In this document: positions 12,701 to 24,837 of the stretch, one piece after another | How the letters are laid out: each line of letters starts with the position of its first letter | Position numbering within the stretch: position 1 is the first letter of the stretch | Assembly: GCA_029948255.1 (NCBI GenBank) | Contig: JALIZF010001802.1 | Location: 459,001-523,000 of the forward strand | Length of the DNA stretch: 64,000 nucleotides | Direction of reading: 5' to 3' | From: Telmatactis stephensoni | Taxonomy: Eukaryota; Cnidaria; Anthozoa; Actiniaria; Isophelliidae | Position numbers and translations under genes: made by a program | Notes under the pieces: generated by a model | Seen by the model: only the letters and a program-made list of their open reading frames with translations | What the model was told of the DNA's origin: nothing | The model's database searches: none

Positions 12701-13870
12701 ATACATAGGCATAAAGCTCATAAAATGTTTGTGTTTACTTATGAATGACTGAGCTTAATGCACATCGCCTTGTCTTGATTCCTTTGTATGTGGCAAGTGA
12801 AGTACCGTATTTACTCGTCCCATGATGAACCCAGCCCTTGGCCCAGTTGTTTGTAGGTGGGTTAACCCTGGGCTGAATATAATCTTATTCTAATCCCCTT
12901 TTGAACATCTGGGCACAGGACAAAATCATCTAGTATGTAAATGCACTCTGAGGTAACAGTTGTAAAACACCTTTTAATAGTGGTCCCAGTCAAATTTATG
13001 CAGATCTCAACAATAAATGGTTTGTAGGTTTTGGAACACTTCTCTTACACAAAAACAAAAAGGACTAACTTATTCTTATGCCCATTGTCAAGTAATCTTT
13101 AATAAATAACAAATGTTTAAAAACACAAAAATTAAAGATCTTACAAAAGTCCATTTATAAGAAAAACATGAATGAAAATGAATTAATTTGAAAGAAAAGC
13201 TGACATCAATTATCTGAAAACAAGCAGCAAACTTTTTCTGCTGTTAATTTGATCCAACAAAAGCAATTCTTTCAAGTGTTAAAGTTCACAGTTAGTTTCC
13301 AAAGCGGAATCAAAAGATCATAAAGTGAAACTTACAATGATGCCAGCATATTCATCGTTCTCAACCAGTCGATCGTGCAGCCACACAAACTCCTCGTGTT
13401 CTCTAACAACACTGAACTCGCTCTCCTTAAAATCAGGTAACGTTGTCTGGAATAAAAGCAAGAAGATGAGAAAGTTGTTTCAGCTTTCGACCTAGCTTAT
13501 GCCTGCATTGACAAACCTTTGTATGGACAGTAAATTTCACTCTGTCTCGCTCACTCAAAGCATCAGAGATGTCCACAACGAGAGTGGAATCCGACGAAAG
13601 ATCCACCGTTTGAGTTCGTGGCTAGAAAGAAAACAAACAATTCGTTCAGTAAATTATAAAACAACTCCTGATCTGAACGTCTAATAGGCTAACAAACTAA
13701 CACAAGCAGGCACCAATAGTGACACAATAATTTGTGAGGTTTTACCTTCTCGTCCTCCAACATATCCGGGCTATCAGCAGCGTCCTGCACAGTGTAACCA
13801 TTAGAAAGGTTAATTACAGCAATGCGATTAAAAAGATGGAAATATTGAGTTCTTTCTAACTTACCATCAT
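6734..13870 (-). CDS. SNX5/6: sorting nexin 5/6-like protein (PX + BAR), 13 exons
   Basis: A complete gene of 402 residues, close to SNX5/SNX6 length. Coding exons in transcript order: 13870-13865, 13784-13746, 13621-13517, 13446-13336, 12102-12036, 11144-11090, 10978-10855, 10196-10101, 9486-9431, 9152-8804, 8523-8410, 7751-7716, 6784-6734. All introns are GT-AG and phases agree throughout. Exons 2-7 carry the PX domain (for example [39 protein letters not shown] and [19 protein letters not shown]). Exons 8-13 carry the C-terminal BAR domain ([36 protein letters not shown]). In known animals these proteins pair with SNX1/2 in the ESCPE-1/retromer-associated coat on endosomes and drive tubular cargo retrieval. 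The start codon gives MM followed by the acidic N-terminus. No frameshift or stop was found. SNX5, SNX6 and SNX32 cannot be told apart by eye. Confidence 0.95.
7332..7424. mobile_element. short purine-rich foldback, AGCCTGCATAG ends
   Basis: AGCCTGCATAGCGGCATAAG at the left pairs imperfectly with CTTACACCACTATGCAGG at the right around a GGGGAGGGGG core. It lies in the last SNX intron and matches the style of the element at 5445-5601. Confidence 0.55.
7860..7980. mobile_element. MITE with CAGTCCCAC...CCCTCCAGAATCAG ends
   Basis: Left TIR GCAGTCCCACATTTCCCTCC and right TIR GGAGGGAAAAGTGAGGCTGG are imperfect inverted copies around about 60 bp. A left-end copy recurs at 17340-17385. It lies in an intron of the sorting nexin gene. 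Confidence 0.7.
8006..8370. repeat. tandem repeat, ~145-bp unit, 2.5 copies
   Basis: Each unit starts with a version of CAAATATAGnTTTnCCATGG followed by CTAAnATATCAACACTTTTC and then an ATTCATTC-rich stretch. Unit starts are near 8006, 8153 and 8295. It lies in a sorting nexin intron. Confidence 0.7.
9673..9731. repeat. poly-A / GAAAA low-complexity tract
   Basis: An A-run of about 20 followed by AAAAGAAAAG repeats in a sorting nexin intron. Confidence 0.8.
11343..11463. mobile_element. small foldback element
   Basis: GGGGTTTCCCTGGGTCTAAC on the left pairs with GTTAGACCCAGGAAAGCCCT on the right. It is about 120 bp, non-coding and intronic. Confidence 0.6.
12521..12693. mobile_element. small foldback element
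   Basis: AAAACAAATAGAATAGCTTT then TTCTGTGCTCC on the left pairs with GGAGCACAGAAAAAGCTGTT then CTATTTGTT on the right. It is non-coding and lies in a sorting nexin intron. Confidence 0.6.
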
Positions 13871-14288
13871 GGTTGCCGACGTACCGTGCACTCACTTGGC
13901 TGACTTATCACGTGACAGGTAGTAGATCACAAAAGCTACTCACCCCACCCTGACAGGAATTGAAACACAGGAAGACCAAGCGTGCAAACTACTTCGCAGC
14001 TTTTATTTTATAGGACTGCACGTGGACACTGTTGTATAGGCCCAAACCCGACTTAATAGCTAGTGAAGTGATTGTAACTCAAAAACGTTAGTCTACTTCG
14101 CAGCCCTTGGCTCGCCACGCAACGCTTTCTCGCCCACAAAGCCTTAATTCAATCTTCAAACAGAGGAGGACGACTGGAGGGAATGTCAAGCAAAATTGCC
14201 ATTTTCAGTACTTCTCATTAAAACAAATAATTATCTCCACAGATCGATTTGTCGTACCGAATATAGTAAACCTGCCAATTTTTATAAC

Positions 14289-14402
14289 AATCTGTTGCAA
14301 ACTCTCGGAAATATGAAAACCCAAAATTGCCAGGGGGCAAGCGGGCATACCCTTTCTTTGCCGTAATTTTGGGCTCTCATATTTCCGAGAGTTTGCAACG
14401 GA
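14289..14402. mobile_element. small foldback element
   Basis: TTGCAAACTCTCGGAAATAT on the left and ATATTTCCGAGAGTTTGCAA on the right are perfect inverted copies, with partial pairing (AACCCAAAATT / AATTTTGGG) further in. Confidence 0.75.
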
Positions 14403-15175
14403 ATGTTATGAAACTTTGGTAGTTTGATAAATTGGATACGATGATTCAATCTATGGAGATTAATTTTTAACAAGACGCTCAATTGAGCGTTAAGTCGAAT
14501 TACCAAGTATTACACAGGCAGCCCAAGCTCAGCCTCTGTACATTTTGGTTTTACATGTAATGGGCTTCCTGTGGAGTTACGCACACTCTTACTTACTTAC
14601 AACCCGATGACTAAGTGGCTTCGCCTCTTCGAGGCTGTAGCCACAAAAATGAGAACAAAAAAATATATATATCGGTACATCCAAAAAAATAATTCAAAGA
14701 GTCAATAAAAATAATTTAGTGGGCTAAAAATTAATTGGATGGTATAGTACAAATAAATACTTCATGTATGAAAAGAAAATATACTCTATAAAAATTTGGG
14801 TAAAATTTTGACTAGAACGGGCCTCCATACGCAAGCGTTTTAATACTATTATTGAAGGTCTATGGGCCCTGATCTTAACCACAACTTTAAACACACTTCT
14901 TCAATGCAGTAATACACTACGGTCGGAAGGGAACAATGCGACAAGTAGAACAAAAAGACATTGTTCAGAGTAATCCTCCAATTCTTTGTTTTTGTTGCTT
15001 TACCAAATCACAAGCTTCGTTCTGAACCGTAGTGGATGACCCCTTCAATGTAGAACATTAATGTTGAGATATGAACAAAATACAAAGAAATGAATGCAGC
15101 GAAGCCATGATGAGTAAATGACGTCACTGACACGGCTTCTAAAGATTCATAAAAAATATAGTTCTTCCCTCTGGA

Positions 15176-15379
15176 ATAAGCCTTTACCTTTATGACGTTC
15201 CATACCTCTATCTATACCAGAATCCTCTTCAATAATCTTTCATATTCAAATTTAAAAAGCCCTGGAGAATACAATTGCAAACACTATATTCTTAAATTGA
15301 TGAACAATAGATACTCCAAAAGGATTGTGGTATATATAGAGAGAGGTATGAAATGTCATAATGCTAAATAAAGGCTTAT
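15176..15379. mobile_element. foldback element
   Basis: AAGCCTTTACCTTTATGACG and CCATACCTCTATCTATACCA on the left pair with TGGTATATATAGAGAGAGGT and ATAAAGGCTT on the right, with several mismatches. Confidence 0.65.
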
Positions 15380-15910
15380 ACCAATCCTTGAAGAGTTATT
15401 CAGTGTCGTTTCAGCTAAATTTGATTTCGGCGTTTTTTCATTATAGTAGCACTTTGAAAATTTTCGATTACATCACCTTCAACGTGATAAGGCCTGAATT
15501 TACACGATAGACAATTTTTGCTTACAACTTGTCGCATATATAATAATGATGATAATAATAATAATAATAATGGAAACTATATTTCATAACTTTCGTTTAC
15601 ATTTGTAACTGATCTCACTACGAATAGGCAATAGGCTAGCTATTATTCAGATTTTTATTCCCTTTTGAGAATAGTCGAACTCAGTTGGCACTACTATTCG
15701 TGAATCAAAACCGAGCTGTTTGACACAGTAATAAAATGCAAACCTTGTGGCACTCCCCACTGCAGTGGCGGCGAAGAAACAAGTTCAGTGTCACTGATAT
15801 CACCTTCTGTTTCAGTTACACTCATATCGGATTTATCAGGATTTATCACTGGTTTCCTTTTCACTGTCAGTAGACCATGTTTCATTCTATACATTTTACA
15901 GCATTTTAAT

Positions 15911-15913
15911 AGT

Positions 15914-15944
<31 letters not shown>

Positions 15945-15966
15945 GGGGGGGGGGTGGGGGTGGGGT
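15911..15966. repeat. (GT)n followed by a 27-base G homopolymer
   Basis: An alternating GT tract runs into an uninterrupted G-run of 27 bases (15928-15954), then TGGGGGTGGGG. Such a run is prone to length error and could form G-quadruplexes. Confidence 0.9.
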
Positions 15967-16253
15967 TTGTATGTATATCTTCAATTCAAGTAGCCAGTTG
16001 TAAATAGGACATTTGCATGATGGCGTCATAAACGTACTACAACTACCAGAATGCTTTGCCCACTTTCTTTTGTAAAATAATTAGAATGCAAACTTGTGGC
16101 ATAGCCTGTGTAGCTCTATCATGGCGAGTTTATTTGAACAAATAAATGTCTGAGTTAATATTTTATTGACATGGACTGTTTGCGGAAGACCATTTTTCTG
16201 CTACATTGTATGTAAGTATTAAGTGATGATGATATTTTCTGGATTTTTTTATG

Positions 16254-16285
16254 ACCCCCCCTCCCCCCCTCCCCCCCTCCCCCCA
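16254..16285. repeat. (CCCCCCT)n tract
   Basis: Four runs of six to seven C separated by single T. This is a potential i-motif/G-quadruplex-forming tract. Confidence 0.85.
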
Positions 16286-16330
16286 CAATGCACAATGGAC
16301 TTTATCAATAATTTATGCTTTCTCTCACTG

Positions 16331-16401
16331 GTATTTTTGAATAATTTACGTTGACTCGAGACTGATATTTTTGAATAATTTACGTTGACTCGAGACTAAC
16401 G
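16331..16401. repeat. 35-bp direct tandem duplication
   Basis: TTTTTGAATAATTTACGTTG then ACTCGAGACTGA is present twice head to tail with almost no divergence. Confidence 0.8.
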
Positions 16402-16728
16402 CTGTATAAATGCGCCTTTTGTCAGGAAGCTCAACGGTCTCTAGTAATTGGAAACTGGACCGAGTCACGTTTTATCGATAAGGTAATTTTATCGCTACCC
16501 TGACTACTCAGGTTCTTACCACTGGATACAAGGTATACAGTTAATCTTTTAATACAAATTCTAAATAATAATTTGCCAATGCAAATTGAATATCATATTC
16601 TGCCGCAACCATGGTCATTACTAGCATTCCTCTCGGGTACTTAGGCCTTTGAGCTGGTTGCTCAAATGGTACTTAAATAAAAGACGTTGTCTTTCCCGGG
16701 TATTGAGCAAGATAGCCTAACAGCGCTG

Positions 16729-17321
16729 TAATTACACGCTGAAACTTTTATCTGAAACTTGTCTCGATCGCCGATGCGAGACGAGTTTTATAAGGGGTGT
16801 TACACGCTGAAATTTCGTCCTGAAACTTGTTCGCGTCACAAGTTTAATTTCTGTTGCAAGAGTAGAAAGCAGTTCTACTTTTCGTGAAACCGTCCCGAGA
16901 AACAGGGTCCCCTATACCTCTTTGCAATGTGACGTCATGACAGCCATCTTGGATGAACTTCAGCAAAAGATTTCGAATTAGCGTCTATTGTTTGTTCAAC
17001 CAACATGGCTACCGCTTCATTGTCTTTTGATTCCCAAAGGAATGGATGAAACCCAGCAATAATATTTGGTCTTTTCACGCGTCACGGATAATTAAAAAAT
17101 CTCTTTCACGTTCACAAAAAATCAAAGTTGCTTTCACGTGGACGCAAAAAGATTTTAGACACGTTTCAAGTCAAAATAGATCAGCCATTCACGTACGTTT
17201 CACGCAAAAGGTATAGGGGACCCGGGTGATACCGACCCGGGGCAAGTTTCACCTGAATGTTACACGGTCATCGGCCATCGACACAAGTTTCAGAGAAAAG
17301 TTTCAGCGTGTAACAGCGTCT
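16729..17321. mobile_element. ~590-bp TIR element with internal inverted repeats
   Basis: The left end TTACACGCTGAAACTTTTAT and right end AAAAGTTTCAGCGTGTAA are inverted repeats extending about 55 bp. A second inner inverted pair, GGTCCCCTATACC (about 16905) and GGTATAGGGGACC (about 17210), encloses a copy of the TGACGTCA...CAGCCATCTTGG module at 16929-17062. Non-autonomous; no reading frame. Confidence 0.75.
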
Positions 17322-17336
17322 TAACAGCATCGTGGC

Positions 17337-17548
17337 TAGACTGCGGGCAGTCCCACTTTTCCCTCCAGATTCAGTAAAGACGAGCTGAGTTTTTAGAATT
17401 CTTGGGTTGCATATGACGTCACGGCAGCCATCTTGGATGAACTTCAACAAAAGATTTCTTATATTAGCGTCACTTGTTTGTTCATCCAACATGGCTAGCG
17501 CTCTATTGTCTACTGAATTTCCAAAGGGATGGATGAAACCCAGCAATA
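17337..17548. mobile_element. composite repeat: CAGTCCCAC end fused to the TGACGTCA module
   Basis: 17340-17385 matches the left end of the MITE at 7860. It is followed directly by TGACGTCACGGCAGCCATCT and about 120 bp shared with 16929-17062 and 29826-29962 (ending near GGATGAAACCCAGCAATA). It lies just upstream of the D-glutamate cyclase-like gene. Confidence 0.65.
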
Positions 17549-18165
17549 CGCGGACGAGTGGTAATGGGGACGAGTTAAGGAGGGGAGAAGGGAGAGGAAA
17601 AGTATGGACTGCAGGAATTACTCGTTGCCGACACAACGCAAAATTTCCATCGGTCAGAATTATTAGCCTATCTTTCATCAGCCTATCACTCATGTAGGTG
17701 TACTGTTCCAGACTATTCGTGCGCTCGCGAGGATGAGTATCGCGGGCGCTCGAATCCCTGACGGCTGAAATCTGAGCCTATTATTACACACAAACTAACT
17801 TTCTAAAACAGAGTGCGGAGCGTTCCTGACGACCTTACCTACACAAGATGATGTCCCATTCAAATCTACAATGGAGTCCTAAAAATGCTCGTCAAGAATT
17901 CGTACCAATAAAAGTCTATATGGTACGGCCGGTTTCCTCACTGATGATATTACTTCAGGATATCTACAAGCCAACATAGCTGTTATTCCATCATCTTTCT
18001 CCGAGGATTTTAGTGAATTTTGTCGTCTTAACTATGCAGCTTGCCCTGTAGTATATCATAGCAAACCAGGAGAACTGGACACTCCATTGTCTAAAGGATC
18101 AGACATTAGGTGAGGACAAGTTTTGTAAGGAATTTGTTATGAAAACGCACTTTTCTGTGTTGTAT

Positions 18166-18348
18166 GTTCAAAATTTCAGTGTTCAAAATTTCAGTGTTCA
18201 AAATTTCAGAGCCTCAAAATTTCATTGCTCAAAATTTCATTGCTCAGAATTTCATTGTTCAAAATTTCAGTGTTCAAAATTTCAGTGTTCAAAATTTCAG
18301 TGCTCAAAATTTCAGTGTTCAAAATTTCAGTGTTCAAAATTAATTTCA
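18166..18348. repeat. 15-bp minisatellite TTCAAAATTTCAGTG
   Basis: About a dozen tandem units in intron 1 of the D-glutamate cyclase-like gene. Each unit contains AAATTTCAG, which looks like a 3' splice site. The open frames across it (CSKFQ repeats) are artefacts of the repeat. Confidence 0.9.
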
Positions 18349-19947
18349 GTGCAGTTTACAATGAGTTTACGTTACCATCAAGCATTGTTGGTGAAGTGAT
18401 TGATTGGAGAAGAAGGTGATCATCACTTTTCAGTTCCTGTGTTAGTTGATTGAGGCGTTGATAAATCGCTCAATGGAGCGTAAACTGATTGCCTGTTTTG
18501 CGCGACCCGCCATGATCTGTACTGTCTCAAGTTCAAGGACGAGATCGATCGAGACTCGATCATTAATCACCATAAACCAAAGTCCTGAAATCCCTACCCT
18601 TTTCTATAACCAAAGGTTCAAATTCCTACACTTTTCTAAATTTCTATTAATCAACAACAATACATTTCGATTCTGGGGGTGATAGATGTAGTTTTGAAGA
18701 CCTTTTTATTATCTCATTTCAGGACAGATCTAACAAAATATATAGTTTCCAAAGTCAACAAATCTGGTGCTCAACAGACATCTCATGCATGGGAGTTAAC
18801 CCAATTCCCTTGGCAAGATATGGTTACATTCTACATTGGATGCAGCAATTCATTTGACCAAACTTTAATTGATGCTGGTTTTACAATAGTAGCTAACAAT
18901 GTTCCGGTGTATTCTTCCAACATTGAGTGTATTCCAGTAGGAAGGTTTTCGTGCCCGCAAATGAGAGTCACAATGAGACCGATGAAAAAACATGCCATCG
19001 AAAAAGTACTGGCAATTACTGCCAGATACGAGGTTGTCCATGGAGCACCCATACACATAGGTGACCCTTCATTGATTGGCATTGAAGATCCTTATGACCC
19101 CCGAAACATGATGTGACTGTACATATGACTGAAGGTGACATTCCAGTCTTTTGGGCGTGTGGTGTTACAGCTTCTATGGCCGTCACAAATGCCAGTGAGT
19201 TAAAGTTCACTGTTATTAATTTCTCACATAATTACTGCCGCTGCGGAGCGAGCCTGAAGCAAAACTCGTTTCAAATGTCCCTCAAAACTTGAAAAAATTA
19301 TCTTGAACTTGATTTATCAGTGTTTTTCTCCAAGCTTTTGTATAATAGGGCTCAGTTGGACTAAATCTCCATTCGGTGACTCCTTCGCTTTTTGCAGCAC
19401 AGCATGGCTTTGAAAATCTTTTTTCCTATATAGCTCTTCTTCTGTATGACATCGATGACTTTTGTGGTAAATAAGCTAATCTGCTTGAATTTTTACTGAA
19501 TAAAGATTAAAAATTGAACTGCCAAGACTGGAAATCCGCTTCGATAAAAAGTGCTGAGAGAAGCCAGTTTGAAGAAAAATTTTCATCAGAAATGAAGTCG
19601 CTTCTGATTGGACGTATCGTTTTTCTCACACGTGAAGAAAACGATACGCGCATATATTTTGATTGGCTGAGAGCAATGAACAAACGAAAATTTACTAAAT
19701 GGAATTTTAGTGAGTAAATCTTGATATGTATATAATAATAATAATATATTTCTTGTGATAAATAAAATCTTATATCTTGTATCTTGCTATTTGTCGGGTA
19801 AATTTTCTTGCGGCCCAATGGATAAAGATGGCCGGTTTTCTAATAATTAAAGACTTTCCCATCGGTGTCTTCCTGCGCTTACTCCTGCAATGTTGCTGGT
19901 TCCAAACTGTACTGGCCTTTTACAAAATACATGTTTAAAGTTGTTTA

Positions 19948-20045
19948 TATGTGTGGATCGAATGGGTATTTAAGGTGGATCGAATGAGTCAGATATGGAT
20001 CGAAACGACCTGGATCGAAACGACCATGGATCGAAACAACCGGGT
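19948..20045. repeat. short tandem GGATCGAA motif
   Basis: TGGATCGAAACGACC-type units recur five times or so with variable spacing, in intron 2 of the D-glutamate cyclase-like gene. Confidence 0.6.
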
Positions 20046-20556
20046 ACCGCGCGCGAGCTTTCGCATTGCCTCAAGATCAGGGTGTATAACGTTTATGTCG
20101 ATGAAAAAGACTTTAAAGTTAGGCCTCGTTACTCGATTTGTGCAGAGTATAGCGAGAGGTATTTTTTCCGTCGGAGGGATAGACCGCACAGTAGCTGTCC
20201 AATGAGGTCCTAAGAGCTCCGTCTAAGCTGGATATTAAGTACTTGAAGATTAGGCCGAGAATAATTATTGCTCAAGTCAAGGAAATAAAGAATATACATA
20301 TAAAACGTTTCCACCCCTTAAATTGGGATGTTACAATCTAAGCACAATCTGACAGGTTTCTGCAAAAACCCTAGGACACATTGCGATGTTCGGAAGACGG
20401 CCATCAATGTCAGATGAGCAAAAGAGGTATATAAACTAGTGGTAGGGCAAACATCCCAAGCAACCTAGAGAACATGGGGTAGGGAATTCGCTGCTACAAA
20501 TGGTTGAGTTAGTTAATATAATGGTTCCAAGTGGCTGACCGAAAAAAAAACTCCGT

Positions 20557-20760
20557 TTGAATACGACTACAAGCCCAGTAAATCTGGTCAGCGTGTACGC
20601 TCCACCCCTGTCGTCCACACCAGAGACAAGGGACGAATTTAATGATAACACTCCGTTACATTCGAGTCAAGAAGAACTTATCCTTCTCGGGGATCAATCC
20701 CATATTGGCTTTTTCAGCCACAACCACCTTCCATGGTCGTGGACCACAACACAAGGAGGG
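20557..20760 (+). mobile_element. relic of a LINE apurinic-type endonuclease domain
   Basis: The translation VNLVSVYAPPLSSTPETRDE followed about 20 residues later by LILLGDQSHIG matches the usual 'VSVYAP...EF...LLLGDFNARVG' path of the APE endonuclease of non-LTR retrotransposons. The catalytic-region DFN is altered and only about 60 residues survive. It lies in intron 2 of the D-glutamate cyclase-like gene. Confidence 0.6.
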
Positions 20761-21861
20761 CAACAACATTTACCAGCTTTATTTTTATCAAATGATTTTA
20801 AGGCCATGTATGCTTTGAAAAGCACTTATAATTGCCAAGTCTTGTATATTCAAATAATCAAATCGTGTAAATTCTATGTAAAAACCATGTAATAGTGGAT
20901 CTTTACATGGTCTTTACTTGATTTTTACATACTGCATATGCGTAAGTGATTCAATTTTTCCATTAATTTATAGGCGCTTTTGTTGTATATTTTTACAGAG
21001 CTTGACGTTTGCATGTGCCATTTCCCTGGTTCCATGTTTGTCTTTGATGTTCCTTGTGACGACTATTTCAAAGTATGTACTCCTTCCCACGATGACGAAC
21101 GTCCAAAAATTATCACCTTACAAGATGACCCATACTATGCATCAGTTCTGGGTGAGAAGGTCCTTCAGCAAATCAACAGACTTGAAGAAGTCATCCAAGA
21201 GGACCCTGGTGACAGTAGTGTCAAGTATCTACACAAGACTGGCGAACTAGTCAAAGCTGCCCTTAGGGTTTCCCATGGTACAGTCTGTTGCCTATAGTTA
21301 CAGGATTTCCTGTCAATCAAGGTAATGATCCTCCAGATGAAACCGATGGTCTACCAGGTGCCATAGCAATGGCTAAAGCATTTCAGGCTCTTGGCAAGAA
21401 TGTTGTACTTGTTGCATCCCACTACAATGCTAAGCTATTAACAGACTATGTCGCAGACTGTGTAAAAGTTGGAATACTTCAAGATAGCATTACAGTTGAG
21501 GAATTCACTCCAATGCAAAACGAGGCAGATGAAAAATCAGCCATCAAATTCCTGTTTCCTCATGGTACAACCGAAAATCCAAGATTCGATGTCTTTGTTG
21601 CCGTTGAGACTGTTGGGAGAAAACTAGAGAGGTACAAGACAGAGAAAGCTGTTGATGTCGCATCTTTCTGTAAAACAAGTCCTATAGATGAGCTTTTTCT
21701 ACAAGGTAAAAATAGAAAGAAAGAAAAACTGAACACGTTTAAACTGAATACCGTATTTACTCGTTTAAACGCCGCATCTGAGAACAAAGCCTTAATAAGC
21801 ACTGGATTTATTCACAAAATGGCGGCCATTTTTCGAAGCACTTACCAGACTATCATCTTGA

Positions 21862-21990
21862 CGGGAACCGTATCGTAACCGTGTCAGTACCGTAATGTCT
21901 ATAACAACGTTCGAAATTCCTGACGTAACCGTACCGTGCATTGACCGTAACTGGTACGGTCAGTTTCCCATTCATACGAAAAGCGCTCTA
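21862..21990. mobile_element. copy of the GTTTTCGTATGAGTGGG MITE
   Basis: The right end TTTCCCATTCATACGAAAAG and the core CGTTCGAAATTCCTGACGTA match the copy at 5978. The left end is lost. It lies in intron 3 of the D-glutamate cyclase-like gene, downstream of a donor site. Confidence 0.65.
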
Positions 21991-22706
21991 TTATATCATA
22001 TTATTTATGTTTACAATTAATATTATATGATCTTTACTAAAATGTCACCCTCAAGTTAACGCCACCTCCAAATATAAGTGCTGCATGCATCACTCAGTGC
22101 AGAAATCCCAAAAATTTTATAAGCTTTAACGAGTAAATACTTTACATGCAGTGATATCTGTATCAGATACGATACGTTGCACTAAGTTAGGTTATGTTCG
22201 ATCCTTGCTTGTGACAAAAATCAGTGACCCAAGCGACACGTGTTGGTTTTCCCGCTTGTTCTTGTTGCTCTTGTTTGTTGACTTTCTTTTCGACCCCCCT
22301 CCTTCTCCTTTGTTTATCGCTGTTTTCGCAACAGCTAATGGACTGACGTGCTGTTGTAGTTGAAATCTCTTGTTAATGAGAAACGAATGCTATCTTTCAG
22401 CTCAACAAAACAGAAAAATGACAACCATTTGTATTGGATATCATGTTGGAAATGAGATAGGCATGGGTAACGTGATGGACCAAGTCAACCAACACATGAA
22501 TGATGCAGAAATAGCATGTAATGCGACTGCCAATAATCTCATAACTGCTGGTGTGTCAAACTGGGGTGGGTGGGCCCTTGCCAAGGCTGTGTTTATACTA
22601 CACAACTGCCTTCTTCATTCACGATATCGGCGTCGTGGGGTTGGCGAACATCATGCCGTCAAACAAGAAGAGGCTTTGAATTCTATCGAACAGGTAAGTA
22701 TTTGCC

Positions 22707-22888
<182 letters not shown>

Positions 22889-23355
22889 CACACTACCGCA
22901 ACATACCACCACAAACAGCAGCAGAAGCTCCATTACCTCTAACAGCAGCAACAGCTCCACCATCTCTAACAACAGCAGCACCATGCACCACCAGCTCCAC
23001 CACCACCACGAACGCCACCATGCAACACACGCTTATACTCGATGCGAAAGCGTTGTGTAGTATTAAACATAAGTGGTCTGAGTAAATTCATCATATCCTT
23101 TCCATATCCTTCATAGTTCTAGCTGTTTGTTCCATTTCATTTATTTTTGAAGGCAATGAAATCCTTGGAGCTGCTTTTATCGCGTGGTATACCCGATGGT
23201 ATTCGTGGAAAGGCCTCCGTATTAGGGCATGAATCTTTTAATGAAATCTACATGGTTAAATTTCAGCAAATGTTATCAATAATCCAAAGAAAGCATGCAG
23301 CAAGCAACTAATAAGATAGATAGCAAGATGTTAGTAAATGTCTTTGTTTGATTTT

Positions 23356-23843
23356 AAAGTGCCCCTATACTAACCCTTAAATTGAAATTTTGATAATCGT
23401 TTCTTCATGAATGGAAAAGCCTTATGGTTAAATATTTCAGGATAAAATCATCTCCTTTCTGAGGATTAAGCATTTGAAATATCTGAAAATGCAAATGAGA
23501 TGACGTAGAAAAAGGACTACTTAAATATACACAAACACTAGAGATGAATTTTATATTACTTTTTCATTTGCAAAACATTTTCATTGCTAAATTACAAAGT
23601 TTGGTGAATGTTTTTGCCACCTAACTCAAACACACTTGTTTCAAAATTGAAGACAAAATCATGCAAATTCCTTTTTTTACGTCATCTCATTTACATTTCC
23701 CGACTTCAAATGCTTTTAAGCATTAAGAATTAAAATTCTCCAAAAGGAGATGACATTATCTGGGTATATTTCACCATTAAACATTTCCATTCATGAAGAA
23801 ACGATTCTCAGAATTTCAATTTAGGAGTTAGGGGCACTTCAAA
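23356..23843. mobile_element. ~490-bp TIR element
   Basis: AAAGTGCCCCTATACTAACC at the left and TAGGAGTTAGGGGCACTTC at the right begin imperfect inverted arms of about 100 bp (with ATCGTTTCTTCATGAATGGA in the left arm and its complement in the right). The interior holds two TGACGTA/TACGTCA-bearing stretches facing each other. It lies just downstream of the D-glutamate cyclase-like gene. Confidence 0.8.
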
Positions 23844-24075
23844 GTGAAACACTAAAATGCTCTTGGTATGAAACAACACAAGCTAACGCTGGATTGATGT
23901 AAATGATGGAAAACAAAGGATCTTCTACTATAATTTTAGATTTAGTGCTTTTCCATTTTCATTAAGATTATGGTTATCAATAATAACTAATTAATTACTA
24001 TCCTACGTTGTTATACAAAGGTTAAGTATTTCATGCATAAGTCAACTACAACAAAACTACATATCATACATATGT

Positions 24076-24293
24076 TGTCGATCGCGCGGGCTTCCTGTGT
24101 TTCTACTATTGGGTTTCCTGTTTACCAAAAAGCTAGGTTTCTAAGCCAATTTCAAGATGGTGGACAATGTGATCTGTTTCATCGCTACAATATCTGCAAG
24201 TTTCGATGGAATTTTGACAGTTTGAGGCTCAAAATTGCAGGAAAATCAACAAAAACAAATCTACGTGACTTCCAAATAAGGTAATGTCTGCCC
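24076..24293. repeat. dispersed ~215-bp repeat, copy 1
   Basis: GCGGGCTTCCTGTGTTTCTA through TTCAAGATGGTGGACAATGT to GTGACTTCCAAATAAGGTAA. A second copy lies in OPLAH intron 23 (55998-56205), same orientation, clearly diverged. Confidence 0.8.
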
Positions 24294-24837
24294 ATATATG
24301 GAATAGATTTCATGGCCGTGCAAACGACACTATTTTTTACTAGACTGGATATGTTTGTGATTCAGAACCGAACTGATAATCACATGGTTTTTCGTGCAAT
24401 TTAGAATAAATTTTGTCAAACATTGAAAAATTTACTCATCGTAATAAATGTGATTACATCACGCTATGGCCCATAATATACATGAAAAATTACTCGATTC
24501 TGATTGGTCAAGAACGATGCAGTTCAAGTGTAACACAGTGCAGAAGAGCTGTAATACAGTGCGAATTACATTTGAATTTATAATTTCAAAGTCGCATTAA
24601 GATCAATTTTTTCCTTATACTGCTATTGTAAAACATAACCGAGAATTACAAATATGGAGGTTTTCATTCAAAAAGTACTCATGTTTGTTTGAAAATAATG
24701 GCAAAAACTATGAGGATCTGGCCATGGTTCAGTCACATCTCAACGAGCGCACGCTGAAAGTTTTCTTCTCGAGATTTTATTTGATTTTCTTAAAAAATCA
24801 CCGTTTATTTTCTCGAATTATTTCATGTATATTATTA

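Larger units (their letters stand above)
13871..16726. other. intergenic region between SNX5/6 and the D-glutamate cyclase-like gene
   Basis: No gene is recognised. The proximal part should hold the divergent promoter of the sorting nexin. The stretch contains foldbacks at 14289-14402 and 15176-15379, a (ATA)n tract near 15541-15571, a GT/poly-G tract at 15911-15966, a C-rich tract at 16254-16285 and a 35-bp tandem duplication at 16331-16401. Confidence 0.6.

Noticed and set aside
18139..18419. Cys/Ser/Lys/Phe-repeat open frames
   Set aside because: Pure translation of the 15-bp intronic minisatellite.
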